Assembly: GCA_036937835.1 (NCBI GenBank)
Contig: CM072868.1
Span: 11,421,501 to 11,485,500 of the forward strand
Direction: 5' to 3'
Length of the DNA: 64,000 nt
From: Pampus argenteus
Lineage: Eukaryota; Chordata; Actinopteri; Scombriformes; Stromateidae
Shown piece by piece: positions 56,301 to 64,000 of this stretch (its first letter is position 1; each line of letters opens with the position of its first letter). The notes under the pieces were generated by a model. The model saw nothing but the letters and a program-made list of their open reading frames with translations, was not told the origin of the DNA and made no database searches. Both the position numbers and the translations under genes were made by a program.

Positions 56301-59300
56301 AGTAATTGATAAAACTGTTAGGCTTGTGTAAAACACATTTAACTAAAAAAAATACTTTTCCTCTCCCTCTAGGTGGAATTGGACCCAAACTCTGGGGTGT
56401 TCATCACATTGAACCCGGCTGGAAAAGGCTATGGGGGCAGACAGAAGCTTCCAGACAACCTAAAGCAGCTGTTCAGGCCTGTGGCCATGAGCAGACCAGA
56501 CAATGAGCTTATCGCTGAGGTGATCCTTTACTCTGAGGGCTTCAAAAATGGAGAAATACTGGGACGCAAACTGGTTGCAATCTTCAACTTGGCCAGGTAG
56601 AAATCTTACTTACTTTTCTTTTTCTTTCTCTTTCGATTTGGGTTGACGTTCGAGGTCAAGATTTATTATGTTACAACTAGTCTACTAATTACATATATGT
56701 GAACCACACTGGGAAGGGAGTTGTGTGGCCCGTATGTCTGTGTGGTATATTAAGTTTTGGGTTTTTTGTGTTAATGACTGAGTCATGGTGTTGGTGTTTT
56801 TACATGTAATGGTCTACAATGCCACCACCATCTATTGCAGTCAATTGATTTTGTTGATGTTCTACCTCCCACCTTCTTCTTGGCACTACAACCAGTACTG
56901 CATTCATTTGAGAGTGTCTTTATTTGTGTGTCTAGGGAGCTGTTGACTCCTCAGCAACACTACGACTGGGGTTTGCGTGCTCTGAAGACAGTGCTGAAAG
57001 CCTGTGGCAGTCTCCTGCAGGAACAGAGGAGGAGCCGTGACAAGGACAAGAGTAAGACTACCTCTAGAAACGGGGCGCCTAGTTATAGTGAAAAGTAGGG
57101 GTGCAAAATCACACGTTTGCACCCCCAAGTCTAATAGTGGGGGTGCAGCTGCTCCATTGCTCAGGCGCCTATGACTAGGTGCATTAATTAACGCAGCTAA
57201 GAGGTAGCTGCAGCACATCTGGGAATCAGGTGGCACAATTTAAACTAACATTAGTACTTGTCTGTCATGTAGATGTCCAATCAGCTTTCACTTTTCAACC
57301 ACATTTTTCCCATTGATGAATTTAGCGGGATAATTTTTCCTTTGAGTTAAGATGCGTTTCTTTTTAAGATGTCCCCAAGATCTGAATGAACTGATGACAT
57401 CATCTATGAGGTAAAATAACAGAGTATGAATTTAAACTCACTGGTGATGTCATGGCTCCAGCATAAGCTGCATTCATTAGTTGGTGAGATATGAAAATAT
57501 AAAGTGATGGTCAGTGAAACGCACTGGTTGAATGTGACTGTTCAATAACCTGGTGCTAAAACATGTAAACCCTATCCAGCCTGGCTGCAGCCACATTCCC
57601 ATCCAACATCATAGCCCAAGTGTACTGCCTAACTTGGATGTGTTTGACCTTCCATACAGATACTACACCTAACTCTGAAATCACTTGTGATAAAGTGGCA
57701 GATGACTGTAAGTCAGGTTTCTCTCCTCTTCTGCCTAATGTAAAAGTTATAGTGTAATTCCAATCTCACCCATCACTACACATTTGTTCTGATCACACCG
57801 TTTTAAAAAATCCATTATTTTCTGAAAGATGTCCAGCCTGTCTGAGCCCTGATTTGTATAGATGTTGAAGAAACAGAAAGATAGATCCTGTATTTCTCCG
57901 TGGTGGTGATGATATTAACATCAAACTGGAGAAAAGAGAATGGCTTCACCAGCAGAGAAATTAGTGCCATAAAACAGAATATTCTGGCCCATCCACCACA
58001 AACCCCAGTCTGTCATTCTCTTTGTCACTGTACGTTTCCTGCAGGAAAACTGCCAAATCTTTTTTGTGTGATCATTTCTTAAATGACTGCCCTCTTCTGT
58101 AGATCAATCCCACCATTATTATCTAAAGATCTGACCCTCACCTGATGCATAAAAGACTGAGAGAGAGATGATATAAACAGGTAGAGGAAACAGTGCAACG
58201 CATTAATGATGAGCCGTGACCTTTCCTCATGAAGTCTTAACCTTTTTGAGCATGTTCTTATATTAATTGTAAGCATATTAATGAGACATGTCTCTGTTTC
58301 TTTAGTTTTTTCATCTAACAAAACAACTACTTTCTGAACTTTCAATACATTTTCCTGCATCTTAAAAATAGTTTTGCAGATTTTCACAGAGTTTAATCAA
58401 GGAACTCATTAATTTCCTCTAGCGTGTAGGCTACAGATCTCCACTGTGTGACTGAGAGTCTGTAACAGAGATACAGTCAGAGTTGGTGTTGCACTCCATT
58501 TCCTCCTCCACATCCTCTACCAACAACACTCTCCATAACACACAGCTTTGCCCCTGCTGGGAGGTGTGGCTGTGTCTGAATCAGCTCGCTGTTCCCTGAT
58601 TATCTGCCTGCCTGCTGTATCCCTGTCCTCCCTCAGGCTCAGTCAGTGTGACCCCCTCCTCCTCTTCATCCGGTAGGGCACTGGTATAAGTATGATTCCA
58701 TGTCAGGCCCAGCCCCCGGCTCAGGGGTTGTAGTTAAAAGTGGGGATGCAAAATCATACGTTTGTTCCCCCAAGTCTAATAGCAGGGGGAGAGCTCCTCT
58801 GTTTGCTCCATTGCTTTGGCACCTATGCCTCTGGTTATTTTTTTTAATTTAAAGGTACATCATTTCTGTGAGGCATTTCTATTTTTCCAACAGTACGTGA
58901 CAGGAGAGTTAAAAGAAAGCAGGGCCATGTTTGATGATGACCTTGAGCCACATTCATTGCTGCCAAAAGTACACAGTACCAAAAATTGTGTTAAGGAAAC
59001 ACTACTGCACAAAACTACATATATAAATGTCCGTGTCTTTGTGTGGATAACTCTTAAATTGAGTTTGGTAAACACTATGCATAAAATTGCTTGAAAAAGG
59101 CTCTATTGACCAGCACTTTATCTATATACCTTCTTTTCCTTGCCCCGTAAGTCCACTAACACAGACACGTTTAGACCAAATACTCCCCTTAAAAAACATT
59201 CTTTCCCTTTGGGATTTTTACTCATCTGTACTTTTGTCCTTCCTCATTCTCTTGTTCTCAAACACTTTGTCAGAGTTCGGTTGTTTTCTTCTTTAGTGCC

Positions 59301-59564
59301 TCTTTCCCCACATCCTCTCCCTTGTTCTGACCTCTTGTTAGCTGTCTCTCTCTGATACCTTTCTGTCGATGCCTCTGTTGTTCTACTTGTTCTCACTTGC
59401 TGTCCTCTGTTCCTCAGCCCATCTCCCCTTCATGTTTCTGCTCTGAAATACTTCCCCAATCTCTCTCTTCTTTTTCCTTACTGCTTTTTCTTAAATTCAT
59501 CACACTCTCTCTGTTTTTCAAATCCTTCTGTTCCACCACCCACCCTTTATCTGTTCAACATACG

Positions 59565-59604
<40 letters not shown>

Positions 59605-62600
59605 ATGCACCTCCTGTCTGTCGATGAGTCTCCAAGGTTTTCTTGTGGTTGGCTCTGTGTGTAGTCTGGCCAAGTATTCCTTTCTACTGTGAAAAAACAC
59701 CACATTTGTGCCTGCAGGGAAGGCTAGCATCTTTGGAGAAGAGAACAAAAGTATTGACAAACTCTTAAATCATGACAAGCTTTGATAATTAGCACTTTTA
59801 TAACAAGGGGCACGTGCAAGAACAAGGCAGTAATAACTGGAAAAGTTAACTTTCACAATCTTTTTTAATCTTTTTATACTGGTGTAAATCTGCTGTCATT
59901 TCATTGTTGAAATATTTTTTACATGTCTCCCCTGGATTTGGAATTGGACTGGGAATTAACTCAATATCTTTCATTTGAATGCAGTTCAGGAGAGTGGTCT
60001 GGTGGTGCAGGCATTGAGACTAAACACCATGTCCAAGCTGACGTTTGCTGATAGCTCCCGGTTTGATGCCCTGGTCAGAGATGTCTTTTCTGGGGTGAAT
60101 TTCACTGATGTTGAGGACCAGATCCTAATGCATGCACTAGAACAAGTCTACAAGGAGGCACGACTTGAGCTTATTCCTACCCAGGTGTGTGTATGAAGAC
60201 ATGTACCGATATTTGTATATACATATTAGTGAATTGTGATAAATGCAATGCAAAACGTCTTTCACGTTAGTCCTGAGTCAGCATACGGACAGTTGGATAG
60301 CTTGTTAGATAAATGGCAGTTTTTCCCATCTGTGTATAGCTGAAAAAGGCATTGGAGCTGAATGAACAGCTGAGACAGCGCATGGGTGTAGTGATCGTTG
60401 GACCGAGCGGAGCGGGGAAGTCAACACTCTGGAGGATGCTTAGGGCTGCTCTCAACAAGACAGGCAAAGTGGTGAGTAATAGATATACCTGGAGTTTCTC
60501 TCTTTTGAATCCTACAGGTGCCCAACCTGAATTTTCTGGCATGATTCACTTATACTTAGCACCTTATTCAGTATGCAACTGTTCTTACTTTGACTAATGC
60601 TGATGATTTGTTTTTGTAGGTAAAGCAGTACACCATGAATCCCAAAGCTATGCCCAGACAACAGCTTCTGGGGCATATAGACATAGACACCAGAGAATGG
60701 GCTGATGGTGTCCTCACGCATAGTGCCAGGCTTGTGGTTAGAGAACCACAGGGTAAGAAAGAGACATATCAGTTTCATAATTGCTAATGAGTGATGAAAT
60801 AGGTCACTATTAGTTTTTTTAGTTTAGTTTAGGTCACTATTATTACTAATAGGTCAATAGTAGTCTTGCTTAGCTAGAACTGGGATGAGGTCTGGTCCAC
60901 AGTATTATCAAAAGTGTTCAAGATCTTCTTGCATTGCAGCATGTACACTTTAGAATGACTGGATATAGATACGTAGCCCAAAGTGGTCTAAACTACGCAC
61001 TGTATGTATGCATGCTAGTTAATGTATTGTATGTATCTAATATATATGTATATATGTATGTTTTTGTTTTCTAGAGGTCAGCTCCTGGATTGTGTGTGAT
61101 GGTGACATTGACCCAGAGTGGATTGAGAGTCTGAACTCTGTGCTTGATGATAATCGGCTGTTAACCATGCCTAGTGGCGAGCGCATCCAGTTTGGACCAA
61201 ACGTTAACTTCCTGTTTGAGACTCACGACCTTAGCTGTGCCTCACCAGCCACCATTTCTCGCATGGGCATGATCTTTCTCAGGTCAGTCAACCTATAGTG
61301 GACAGTTGTTAATGTTTTTAGTGCTGTATTCCATTTTTCTCTACTAAACTGTCTCATTGTTTTCTTTTTTTACCTCAACTGTCTTTAGCGATGAGGACAT
61401 TGATGTGGGCGCCTTGGTGAAGTCATGGTTGAGTTGTCAGCCAGAGGAGTGTCGCAGTAACTTAGAAAACTGGCTGGGAGACTACTTCCAACGAGCCCTG
61501 GACTGGGTCCTCAAACAGGTAACCTTTGCTCTGTCCTACTCCTCTGTACTGCCTCAAAGTCTGTCAAATTGTACCACCATGCTGAATTTTAAATATTTAG
61601 AAAGAGTTTGTAGCCTGAATAATGAAACAGTGCTGACATTGCATACACTGAACAATATGTAGCAGTTTTTTCGGTGTACGTCAACACTGAGCAATTTTGG
61701 TGACTAAAATATAAGTCAGTGACTTTCTTAATTAACGACCTCCACATTTGATATTGATATTTATAATATATCATATTTATATATCTGGCTCAATGTATAC
61801 ATTCAGTTAACATATCCGGTTTTGTTAAGTAACACTTATTAAACTGAATCTTCTCTCCTTTCATCAGAATGACTTTGTGGTGGAGACTAGTCTGGTGGGT
61901 ACAGTGTTCAACGGTCTGTCACACCTCAATGCTGTGACAGAGAGAGGTCAATTTATCGTTGGTCTTCTTAGAGGTTTAGGAGGAAACCTCAACCTTAAAA
62001 CAAGACAGGACTTTGCCAAGGAGGTAAGGGCGTGTGAGTTTTCTCCTAGTGTATCAGCAACTAGATGACTGGAGAGTGGAGTTTGCTTTTACAGTATAGA
62101 ATCAGGGATATTAACAACATTGTCAATCGAAATTTCAAAAAAATAATAATGACTGAAACACATAATATGTATTTCTGTGTGCTTTTATAGTTGCTGAGCT
62201 GGGCCAGGGAAAGCCCACCAGACACCAGAAAACCCCAGAATACCTACTATGACCCTGACAGCGGCCAACTGGCAGCCTATACATTCCAACGCCCTGACAG
62301 TCTCACACTGGAACAGCTCACTCATACGCACACTCTACCTGTTATTGAGACTCCAGACATGCAGAGGGGTCTGCACTGCTTCTCCCCATGGCTCACCACT
62401 CAGCACAGGCAGCCCTTTATGGTGGTAGGGCCAGAGGGCTGCGGGAAGGGGTAATTACACACATGTGGAAATGCAGCGAGACCACCAACACTTGCATAAT
62501 CATAAACAGAGGAAGCATAACGACACAAACTGATGACATTATGTATATGGAGACACACCGTATATACTATTGTAGAAAAAGAGTTAGTGAGGTCACGGTA

Positions 62601-64000
62601 CGGATTGTGAGGCACAGTCACTCAAATGTGGGCACGCAAAATGACACAAGCTCACAATCAACACTGATATCAAAGCTTCTTTTATTCAAGAATTGACCTT
62701 TCATGTAGTTAGAATGATGATCACAACTGTGTGTGCATGTGTGTGTGCTCAGGCTTGTGTATGTGTATGCAGAGAGTAGTTGCAGTACATATAATTGCTT
62801 TCCTCCCCAGGGGGACTGAATAACTGGGGGTCACTCAGTTTGTCTTTTACACTCCAGTTGACTTTCACTCACTCTCTTTTTCTCGTCCCCTTGTCTTGCC
62901 TCAATTTGCCTGAAAGGTCACTTAGCCAATGAGGCACTGAGTTTGTCAGCTTACGCTTTTGATAAAAGAACATCTAATTAGTTTACAGACACACATATGA
63001 GAATGAACATACATGCATGCACACCATTTAATTTCCAATTATTTTCTTTCTGTTTGCATCCTCACAAAATGTCTCCCTTTGCCTTTGGGTCTGTTCTGAC
63101 ATCGCTCTCTAAATCCCAAAAGGCCCTCTTGTCATATACAGCGCTATTTATTCCTTTCTTCCCTATCCCTTCTTCATCCTTTCTTGCTGTCCTGACTCCA
63201 ACCTAAACATGTAGGAACGTGAATTGTGTAGTAGCAGCATTTAGTTGAAGGTGTTAGACCCCGTGTGATCCTTTCTTACCACAACCTTCAAAAATTGTAA
63301 CAAATAGTATATTGTTTCCATCTAGCATGCTCCTGCGCTACGCCTTCTCTCGGCTGCGGTCCACACAAGTCGCTGTGGTTCATAGCAGTGCCCAGACCTC
63401 ATCTCGCCATGTCCTCCAGAAGCTCAGCCAGACCTGCCTGTTGCTCAGCTCTAACACTGGACGAGTCTTCAGACCCAAGGACTGTGAGAACCTGGTCCTC
63501 TACCTAAAAGACATTAACATACCAAAACCTGACAAATGGGGGACCAGCAACCTTACTGCCTTCCTGCAACAGGTAACAACTTTGACATTTGTTCCTGTCA
63601 TGGCTTTGGTTGGAAAGCTGAAAAATACTTTTTAAAGATTTTGTTAAGCCCTTTGATAAATAAATAACCTGCATCTGAAATGCTTTTAGCCTTTTGAAAA
63701 CAGAAATGGGCACCTCTAAACATATAAAAGATGTTTTTAAACACCTGATCAACCCTGGAGTACATAAGAAAGCTGAGATGACATCCGACAGCTAATTAAC
63801 TTGGTCCATATGGCACTGTACTTCCTCTTTCTGACATTTTGCCTTACTGTCATATTTCTAACCTTCCCAATTCTGTTTTACTCTCCTTCCCTCCTCCAGG
63901 TGTTGACATATAAGGGGTTCTATGATGAAAATCTGGAATGGGTGAGTCTTGAGAACATCCAGGTGGTGGCTTCCATGTCAACAGGGGGTGCTGTTGGAAG
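38653..64000 (+). CDS. dync2h1: Cytoplasmic dynein 2 heavy chain 1, 5' 48 coding exons (gene continues past window)
   Basis: This is the motor subunit of dynein-2, which drives retrograde intraflagellar transport from ciliary tip to base; loss causes skeletal ciliopathies in humans. Forty-eight coding exons, all GT-AG and phase-compatible, give about 2,413 residues of an expected 4,300. The start MTHGSHDIRKKFILTTTANF matches the human N-terminus MANGTADVRKLFIFTTTQNY. The window covers the N-terminal tail (about 1-1100), the linker (about 1120-1640), AAA1 (P-loop GPAGTGKT 1688-1695, Walker B CFDEFN), AAA2 (P-loop GPSGAGKS 1978-1985) and the start of AAA3 (GPEGCGKG 2290-2297). P-loop positions are within one residue of the human protein as I remember it, so no exon is missed. 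I see no stop or frameshift. AAA4-6, stalk and C-terminus lie outside the window. Confidence 0.97.
39211..39384 (+). CDS. dync2h1: dync2h1 coding exon 2
   Basis: Residues 62-119; LLVFFKLYPTVVTDDN and ESPINTLYQAVRQVFAP are nearly identical to vertebrate orthologues. Phase 0-0. Confidence 0.95.
39655..39793 (+). CDS. dync2h1: dync2h1 coding exon 3
   Basis: Residues 120-166; DEHWRSAFDPKLAGLLSELE then a more variable piece (SGAQPSAKKAHIEE). Ends in phase 1. Confidence 0.93.
40187..40305 (+). CDS. dync2h1: dync2h1 coding exon 4
   Basis: Residues 166-205; GILTPSDEFQYWADL. The donor is followed by a short CA run. Confidence 0.94.
40603..40747 (+). CDS. dync2h1: dync2h1 coding exon 5
   Basis: Residues 206-254; MSDVVDLVEQTRD and LDDVWRQTDYEPYPETRM. 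Ends in phase 1 inside Gly254. Confidence 0.95.
41115..41260 (+). CDS. dync2h1: dync2h1 coding exon 6
   Basis: Residues 254-302; GALGRYVQRKLSDL and CEQWVVACEHLTGQ (human CEQWVIVCNHLTGQ). Confidence 0.95.
41419..41505 (+). CDS. dync2h1: dync2h1 coding exon 7
   Basis: Residues 303-331; VWKRHAPHPWKG matches VWQRYVPHPWKN; a less conserved C-terminal half. Confidence 0.93.
42139..42273 (+). CDS. dync2h1: dync2h1 coding exon 8
   Basis: Residues 332-376; VFEPFSGLNPLHYNPYTE. Confidence 0.95.
42395..42508 (+). CDS. dync2h1: dync2h1 coding exon 9
   Basis: Residues 377-414; PLWRAAVAQFERLMAPSEQ. Confidence 0.95.
42610..42721 (+). CDS. dync2h1: dync2h1 coding exon 10
   Basis: Residues 415-452; RRPTISKELHTERETLLARL. 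Ends one base into Cys452. Confidence 0.95.
42924..43048 (+). CDS. dync2h1: dync2h1 coding exon 11
   Basis: Residues 452-493; GPLIGRNLPEVVNKIVWVRQ. Confidence 0.95.
43265..43440 (+). CDS. dync2h1: dync2h1 coding exon 12
   Basis: Residues 494-552; YEQEQFEDWSRDILSGLADP. The donor is ATCAG|GTTGGA, a weaker site; the open frame continues about 110 nt into the intron before a stop. Confidence 0.92.
43766..43961 (+). CDS. dync2h1: dync2h1 coding exon 13
   Basis: Residues 552-617; YSDRLVSLLREVRQLSALGF and PAKIQQAAN, essentially invariant in vertebrates. Confidence 0.95.
44036..44131 (+). CDS. dync2h1: dync2h1 coding exon 14
   Basis: Residues 618-649; VAHFYNTIDQQMIPSQRPMM. Confidence 0.95.
44505..44666 (+). 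CDS. dync2h1: dync2h1 coding exon 15
   Basis: Residues 650-703; QITWDNPKDLE and AEKLSTENRKLRKWHTDF. Confidence 0.95.
44832..44930 (+). CDS. dync2h1: dync2h1 coding exon 16
   Basis: Residues 704-736; VVTLMNVDLLKHQQRWKDGL. Confidence 0.95.
45285..45424 (+). CDS. dync2h1: dync2h1 coding exon 17
   Basis: Residues 737-783; HWNHQLYKALEHQYQTGLEA. The acceptor is preceded by a GT repeat rather than a clean pyrimidine tract. The donor is TTTAA|GTCAGT. Confidence 0.94.
45688..45916 (+). CDS. dync2h1: dync2h1 coding exon 18
   Basis: Residues 783-859; GRLQFRPPFEEVRARYFREM and MIDRNASGFLTIFSKAEDLF. Confidence 0.95.
46599..46726 (+). CDS. dync2h1: dync2h1 coding exon 19
   Basis: Residues 860-902; EWVVLGQVDLEKLVEKHL and DWERNFKALKARGKESERLP. 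The acceptor follows a TGTG-rich stretch. Confidence 0.94.
47051..47166 (+). CDS. dync2h1: dync2h1 coding exon 20
   Basis: Residues 902-941; VIDDLIQRLFDMLLFSLKKS. Confidence 0.94.
47475..47602 (+). CDS. dync2h1: dync2h1 coding exon 21
   Basis: Residues 941-983; GHTQAIDSFVSQSMESLSSR, ending LARKPE. The donor is GAA|GTAAGA. Confidence 0.93.
47923..48072 (+). CDS. dync2h1: dync2h1 coding exon 22
   Basis: Residues 984-1033; EEKNRLLRAVAGAGLDSLSS and MESHQLMIKEQ. The donor is followed by a CA run. Confidence 0.95.
48274..48479 (+). CDS. dync2h1: dync2h1 coding exon 23
   Basis: Residues 1034-1102; ADLERFKARWDHLKPKDEML. It ends two bases into Leu1102 before GTATGT. Confidence 0.93.
48943..49098 (+). 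CDS. dync2h1: dync2h1 coding exon 24
   Basis: Residues 1102-1154; EAPDFSLAEE and SLYEEWQQGF, ending EDWITFR. Start of the linker region. Confidence 0.94.
49203..49317 (+). CDS. dync2h1: dync2h1 coding exon 25
   Basis: Residues 1154-1192; KTYVFQEFLLTWQDRLRKLE and KLQGEVDKYK. Confidence 0.95.
49554..49948. repeat. Three degenerate copies of a dispersed fish repeat module in intron 25
   Basis: Three related segments (49554-49620, 49681-49790 and 49846-49948) each begin GGTCAC(T/C)AAA or GGATCACCAAAGTC. They proceed through TTCATCC..TGGG and end with a CAATTCA/AATCCATCAAATAGT-type phrase. The phrase GGATCACCAAAGTC...GGATTCATCCTCTGGG is one I recognise as widely scattered in fish genomes. The class is unknown. 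Confidence 0.55.
50090..50260 (+). CDS. dync2h1: dync2h1 coding exon 26
   Basis: Residues 1193-1249; VPVLKYVRGEHLSQDHWLDM and LLGLPRGTTLE, a hallmark dynein linker block. The donor GTAC is itself the start of a 58-bp AC microsatellite. Confidence 0.96.
50263..50320. repeat. (AC)29 microsatellite abutting the exon 26 donor
   Basis: Twenty-nine uninterrupted AC units start at the third base of the intron (GT|ACAC...). Confidence 0.97.
50376..50460. repeat. Degenerate telomere-like CCTAA/CCTTAT repeat in intron 26
   Basis: Irregular array of ATAACCTTG, CCTAACCCTTACCCTAACC, ATAACCTTAAAC and ACCTTAAC units related to TTAGGG (CCCTAA). Confidence 0.6.
50569..50727 (+). CDS. dync2h1: dync2h1 coding exon 27
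   Basis: Residues 1250-1302; AQAEVTIREALRELDLWG and LIKDWKDIVNQ. Confidence 0.96.
51455..51523 (+). CDS. dync2h1: dync2h1 coding exon 28
   Basis: Residues 1303-1325, a 69-nt exon encoding VGDNRCLLQSLKDSPYY plus six residues; linker. Confidence 0.96.
51645..51799 (+). CDS. dync2h1: dync2h1 coding exon 29
   Basis: Residues 1326-1377; IQRRWVYLEPIFGRGALPRE, the conserved W.YLEPIF linker motif shared by dyneins. Confidence 0.96.
51905..52037 (+). CDS. dync2h1: dync2h1 coding exon 30
   Basis: Residues 1377-1421; AGIRNSLVTILDQLQRCQKS and LNEFLE. CA-rich sequence follows the donor. Confidence 0.96.
52148..52265 (+). CDS. dync2h1: dync2h1 coding exon 31
   Basis: Residues 1422-1461; EKRSAFPRFYFIGDDDLLEI, the FPRF.F..D..LL.IL motif at the end of the dynein linker. 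Confidence 0.97.
52437..52549 (+). CDS. dync2h1: dync2h1 coding exon 32
   Basis: Residues 1461-1498; GIHSVMFDEQCQHIVAMCSL and EGETVPL. Confidence 0.94.
52785..52898 (+). CDS. dync2h1: dync2h1 coding exon 33
   Basis: Residues 1499-1536; VWLSELSLEMKETLKQLLYE, ending VDPSRYPSQ. A CA run follows the donor directly. Confidence 0.94.
53182..53332 (+). CDS. dync2h1: dync2h1 coding exon 34
   Basis: Residues 1537-1587; ILCLAEQIQFTEDVERALKE. Ends in phase 1 after NTNT. Confidence 0.94.
54439..54644 (+). CDS. dync2h1: dync2h1 coding exon 35
   Basis: Residues 1587-1655; KLKALILDIIHNISVVKQLN and WAWKKQLRFYM, ending QFNYTYEYQ. Confidence 0.96.
55380..55562 (+). CDS. dync2h1: dync2h1 coding exon 36 (AAA1 Walker A)
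   Basis: Residues 1656-1716. It carries the AAA1 P-loop GPAGTGKTES at 1688, the main ATPase site of the motor, preceded by TDKCYLTLTQAMKMGLGGNP. Confidence 0.98.
55871..56053 (+). CDS. dync2h1: dync2h1 coding exon 37 (AAA1 Walker B)
   Basis: Residues 1717-1777; KCGAWGCFDEFNRLEEAVLS contains the Walker B acidic pair (DE) of AAA1. Confidence 0.98.
56373..56596 (+). CDS. dync2h1: dync2h1 coding exon 38 (AAA1 sensor region)
   Basis: Residues 1778-1852; FITLNPAGKGYGGRQKLPDN contains the sensor-I Asn (LNPA) and RQKLPDNLKQLFRPVAM block of AAA1. Confidence 0.98.
56936..57051 (+). CDS. dync2h1: dync2h1 coding exon 39
   Basis: Residues 1852-1891; RELLTPQQHYDWGLRALKTV, then a variable basic stretch. 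Ends one base into Ile1891 at A|GTAAGA. Confidence 0.95.
57075..57182. mobile_element. Small hairpin-rich MITE-like element, copy 1 (intron 39)
   Basis: About 108 bp with imperfect terminal inverted repeats GCGCCTAGTTATAG (57075-57088) and CTATGACTAGGTGC (57169-57182), 12 of 14 paired. Inside are two perfect hairpins sharing an arm: 57098-57107 with 57116-57125, and 57119-57126 with 57139-57146. No coding capacity. A clear target-site duplication is not visible. Confidence 0.55.
58723..58832. repeat. Hairpin-rich element, copy 2 (intron 39)
   Basis: A diverged direct copy of 57075-57182: GTAGTTAAAAGTGGGGATGC, AAAATCATACGTTTG, CCCCCAAGTCTAATAGCAGG and TTTGCTCCATTGC align in order. The hairpin arms are partly decayed. 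Confidence 0.6.
59569..59603. repeat. (CA)n microsatellite in intron 39
   Basis: About 17 CA units at the end of a CT-rich segment (59100-59560). Confidence 0.9.
59985..60184 (+). CDS. dync2h1: dync2h1 coding exon 40
   Basis: Residues 1891-1957; GLVVQALRLNTMSKLTFADS, between AAA1 and AAA2. It is separated from exon 39 by the longest intron in the window. Confidence 0.96.
60340..60471 (+). CDS. dync2h1: dync2h1 coding exon 41 (AAA2 Walker A)
   Basis: Residues 1958-2001; QRMGVVIVGPSGAGKSTLWR carries the AAA2 P-loop (1978-1985). Confidence 0.98.
60620..60752 (+). CDS. dync2h1: dync2h1 coding exon 42
   Basis: Residues 2002-2046; VKQYTMNPKAMPRQQLLGHI and DTREWADGVL. Confidence 0.97.
61075..61282 (+). 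CDS. dync2h1: dync2h1 coding exon 43 (AAA2 Walker B)
   Basis: Residues 2046-2115; WIVCDGDIDPEWIESLNSVL (Walker B equivalent CDGDID), DDNRLLTMPSGER and ATISRMGMIFL. Confidence 0.98.
61389..61518 (+). CDS. dync2h1: dync2h1 coding exon 44
   Basis: Residues 2115-2158; SDEDIDVGALVKSWLSCQ and NWLGDYFQRALDWVLKQ. Confidence 0.96.
61868..62023 (+). CDS. dync2h1: dync2h1 coding exon 45
   Basis: Residues 2159-2210; VVETSLVGTVFNGLSHL and GLLRGLGGNLNLKTRQDF. Confidence 0.97.
62191..62450 (+). CDS. dync2h1: dync2h1 coding exon 46 (AAA3 Walker A)
   Basis: Residues 2211-2297; LPVIETPDMQRGL, then the P-loop GPEGCGKG. The residue after the Lys is Gly rather than Ser/Thr, as also in the human protein. Ends two bases into Gly2297. 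Confidence 0.97.
63326..63572 (+). CDS. dync2h1: dync2h1 coding exon 47
   Basis: Residues 2297-2379; MLLRYAFSRLRSTQVAVVHS, QKLSQTCLLL and YLKDINIPKPDKWGTSNL (AAA3). Confidence 0.97.
63900..64000 (+). CDS. dync2h1: dync2h1 coding exon 48 (cut by the window edge)
   Basis: From residue 2380; VLTYKGFYDENLEWVSLENI and VVASMSTGGAVG. The exon continues past base 64000. Confidence 0.95.
   Translation, partial: MLTYKGFYDENLEWVSLENIQVVASMSTGGAVG

Larger units (their letters stand above)
38836..63899 (+). other. dync2h1: dync2h1 introns: mostly short, no nested gene seen
   Basis: Of 47 introns most are 75-700 bp. Introns of 300-700 bp such as 1, 3, 5, 7, 12, 14, 16, 18-21, 23, 37, 38, 42, 44 and 47 hold nothing I recognise. 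Larger ones are intron 25 (49318-50089, repeat modules), 27 (50728-51454, nothing), 34 (53333-54438, nothing firm), 35 (54645-55379, CT-rich end), 39 (57052-59984, repeats) and 46 (62451-63325, nothing). Confidence 0.7.

Overview
The window is nuclear DNA of a vertebrate, almost certainly a teleost, probably a percomorph-type fish. The evidence is many long (AC)n/(TG)n microsatellites, vertebrate-type split genes with GT-AG introns of about 0.1-3 kb, LINE remnants of types common in fish, and two genes with clear vertebrate relatives. No bacterial, phage, plasmid, CRISPR or defence-system features are present.

Layout. (1) Positions 1-27.9 kb: no gene that I can support. It is intergenic or intronic-looking sequence with microsatellites, polypurine/polypyrimidine tracts and a few LINE fragments. 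(2) Positions 27,917-33,519, minus strand: a complete eight-exon gene for a 293-residue type I membrane protein with signal peptide, IgV, IgC, one transmembrane helix and a short tail. It belongs to the B7 ligand family (CD80/CD86/ICOSLG group). All exon phases join and the summed coding length is 882 nt including the stop. Its ATG is the last three bases of exon 1, and two exons are only 29 and 25 nt. Two identical kappaB-type sites lie just upstream. (3) Positions 33.5-38.1 kb: a head-to-head intergenic interval holding remnants of at least two LINEs. (4) Position 38,653 to the right edge, plus strand: the 5' 48 coding exons (about 2,413 residues) of dync2h1, the heavy chain of the cytoplasmic dynein-2 motor that drives retrograde intraflagellar transport in cilia. 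The reading frame is intact through the tail, linker, AAA1, AAA2 and the start of AAA3. The gene runs out of the window inside AAA3.

The two genes are divergently transcribed but show no sign of a shared function: one is an immune co-signalling ligand, the other a ciliary motor. A near-perfect RFX X-box palindrome sits upstream of dync2h1, as expected for a ciliary gene. The most interesting unlisted structures are that X-box, the odd exon architecture of the B7-like gene (including a possible poison exon), recurrent CA tracts at dync2h1 donors, and a hairpin-rich element present twice in dync2h1 intron 39. I found no new multi-gene system here.
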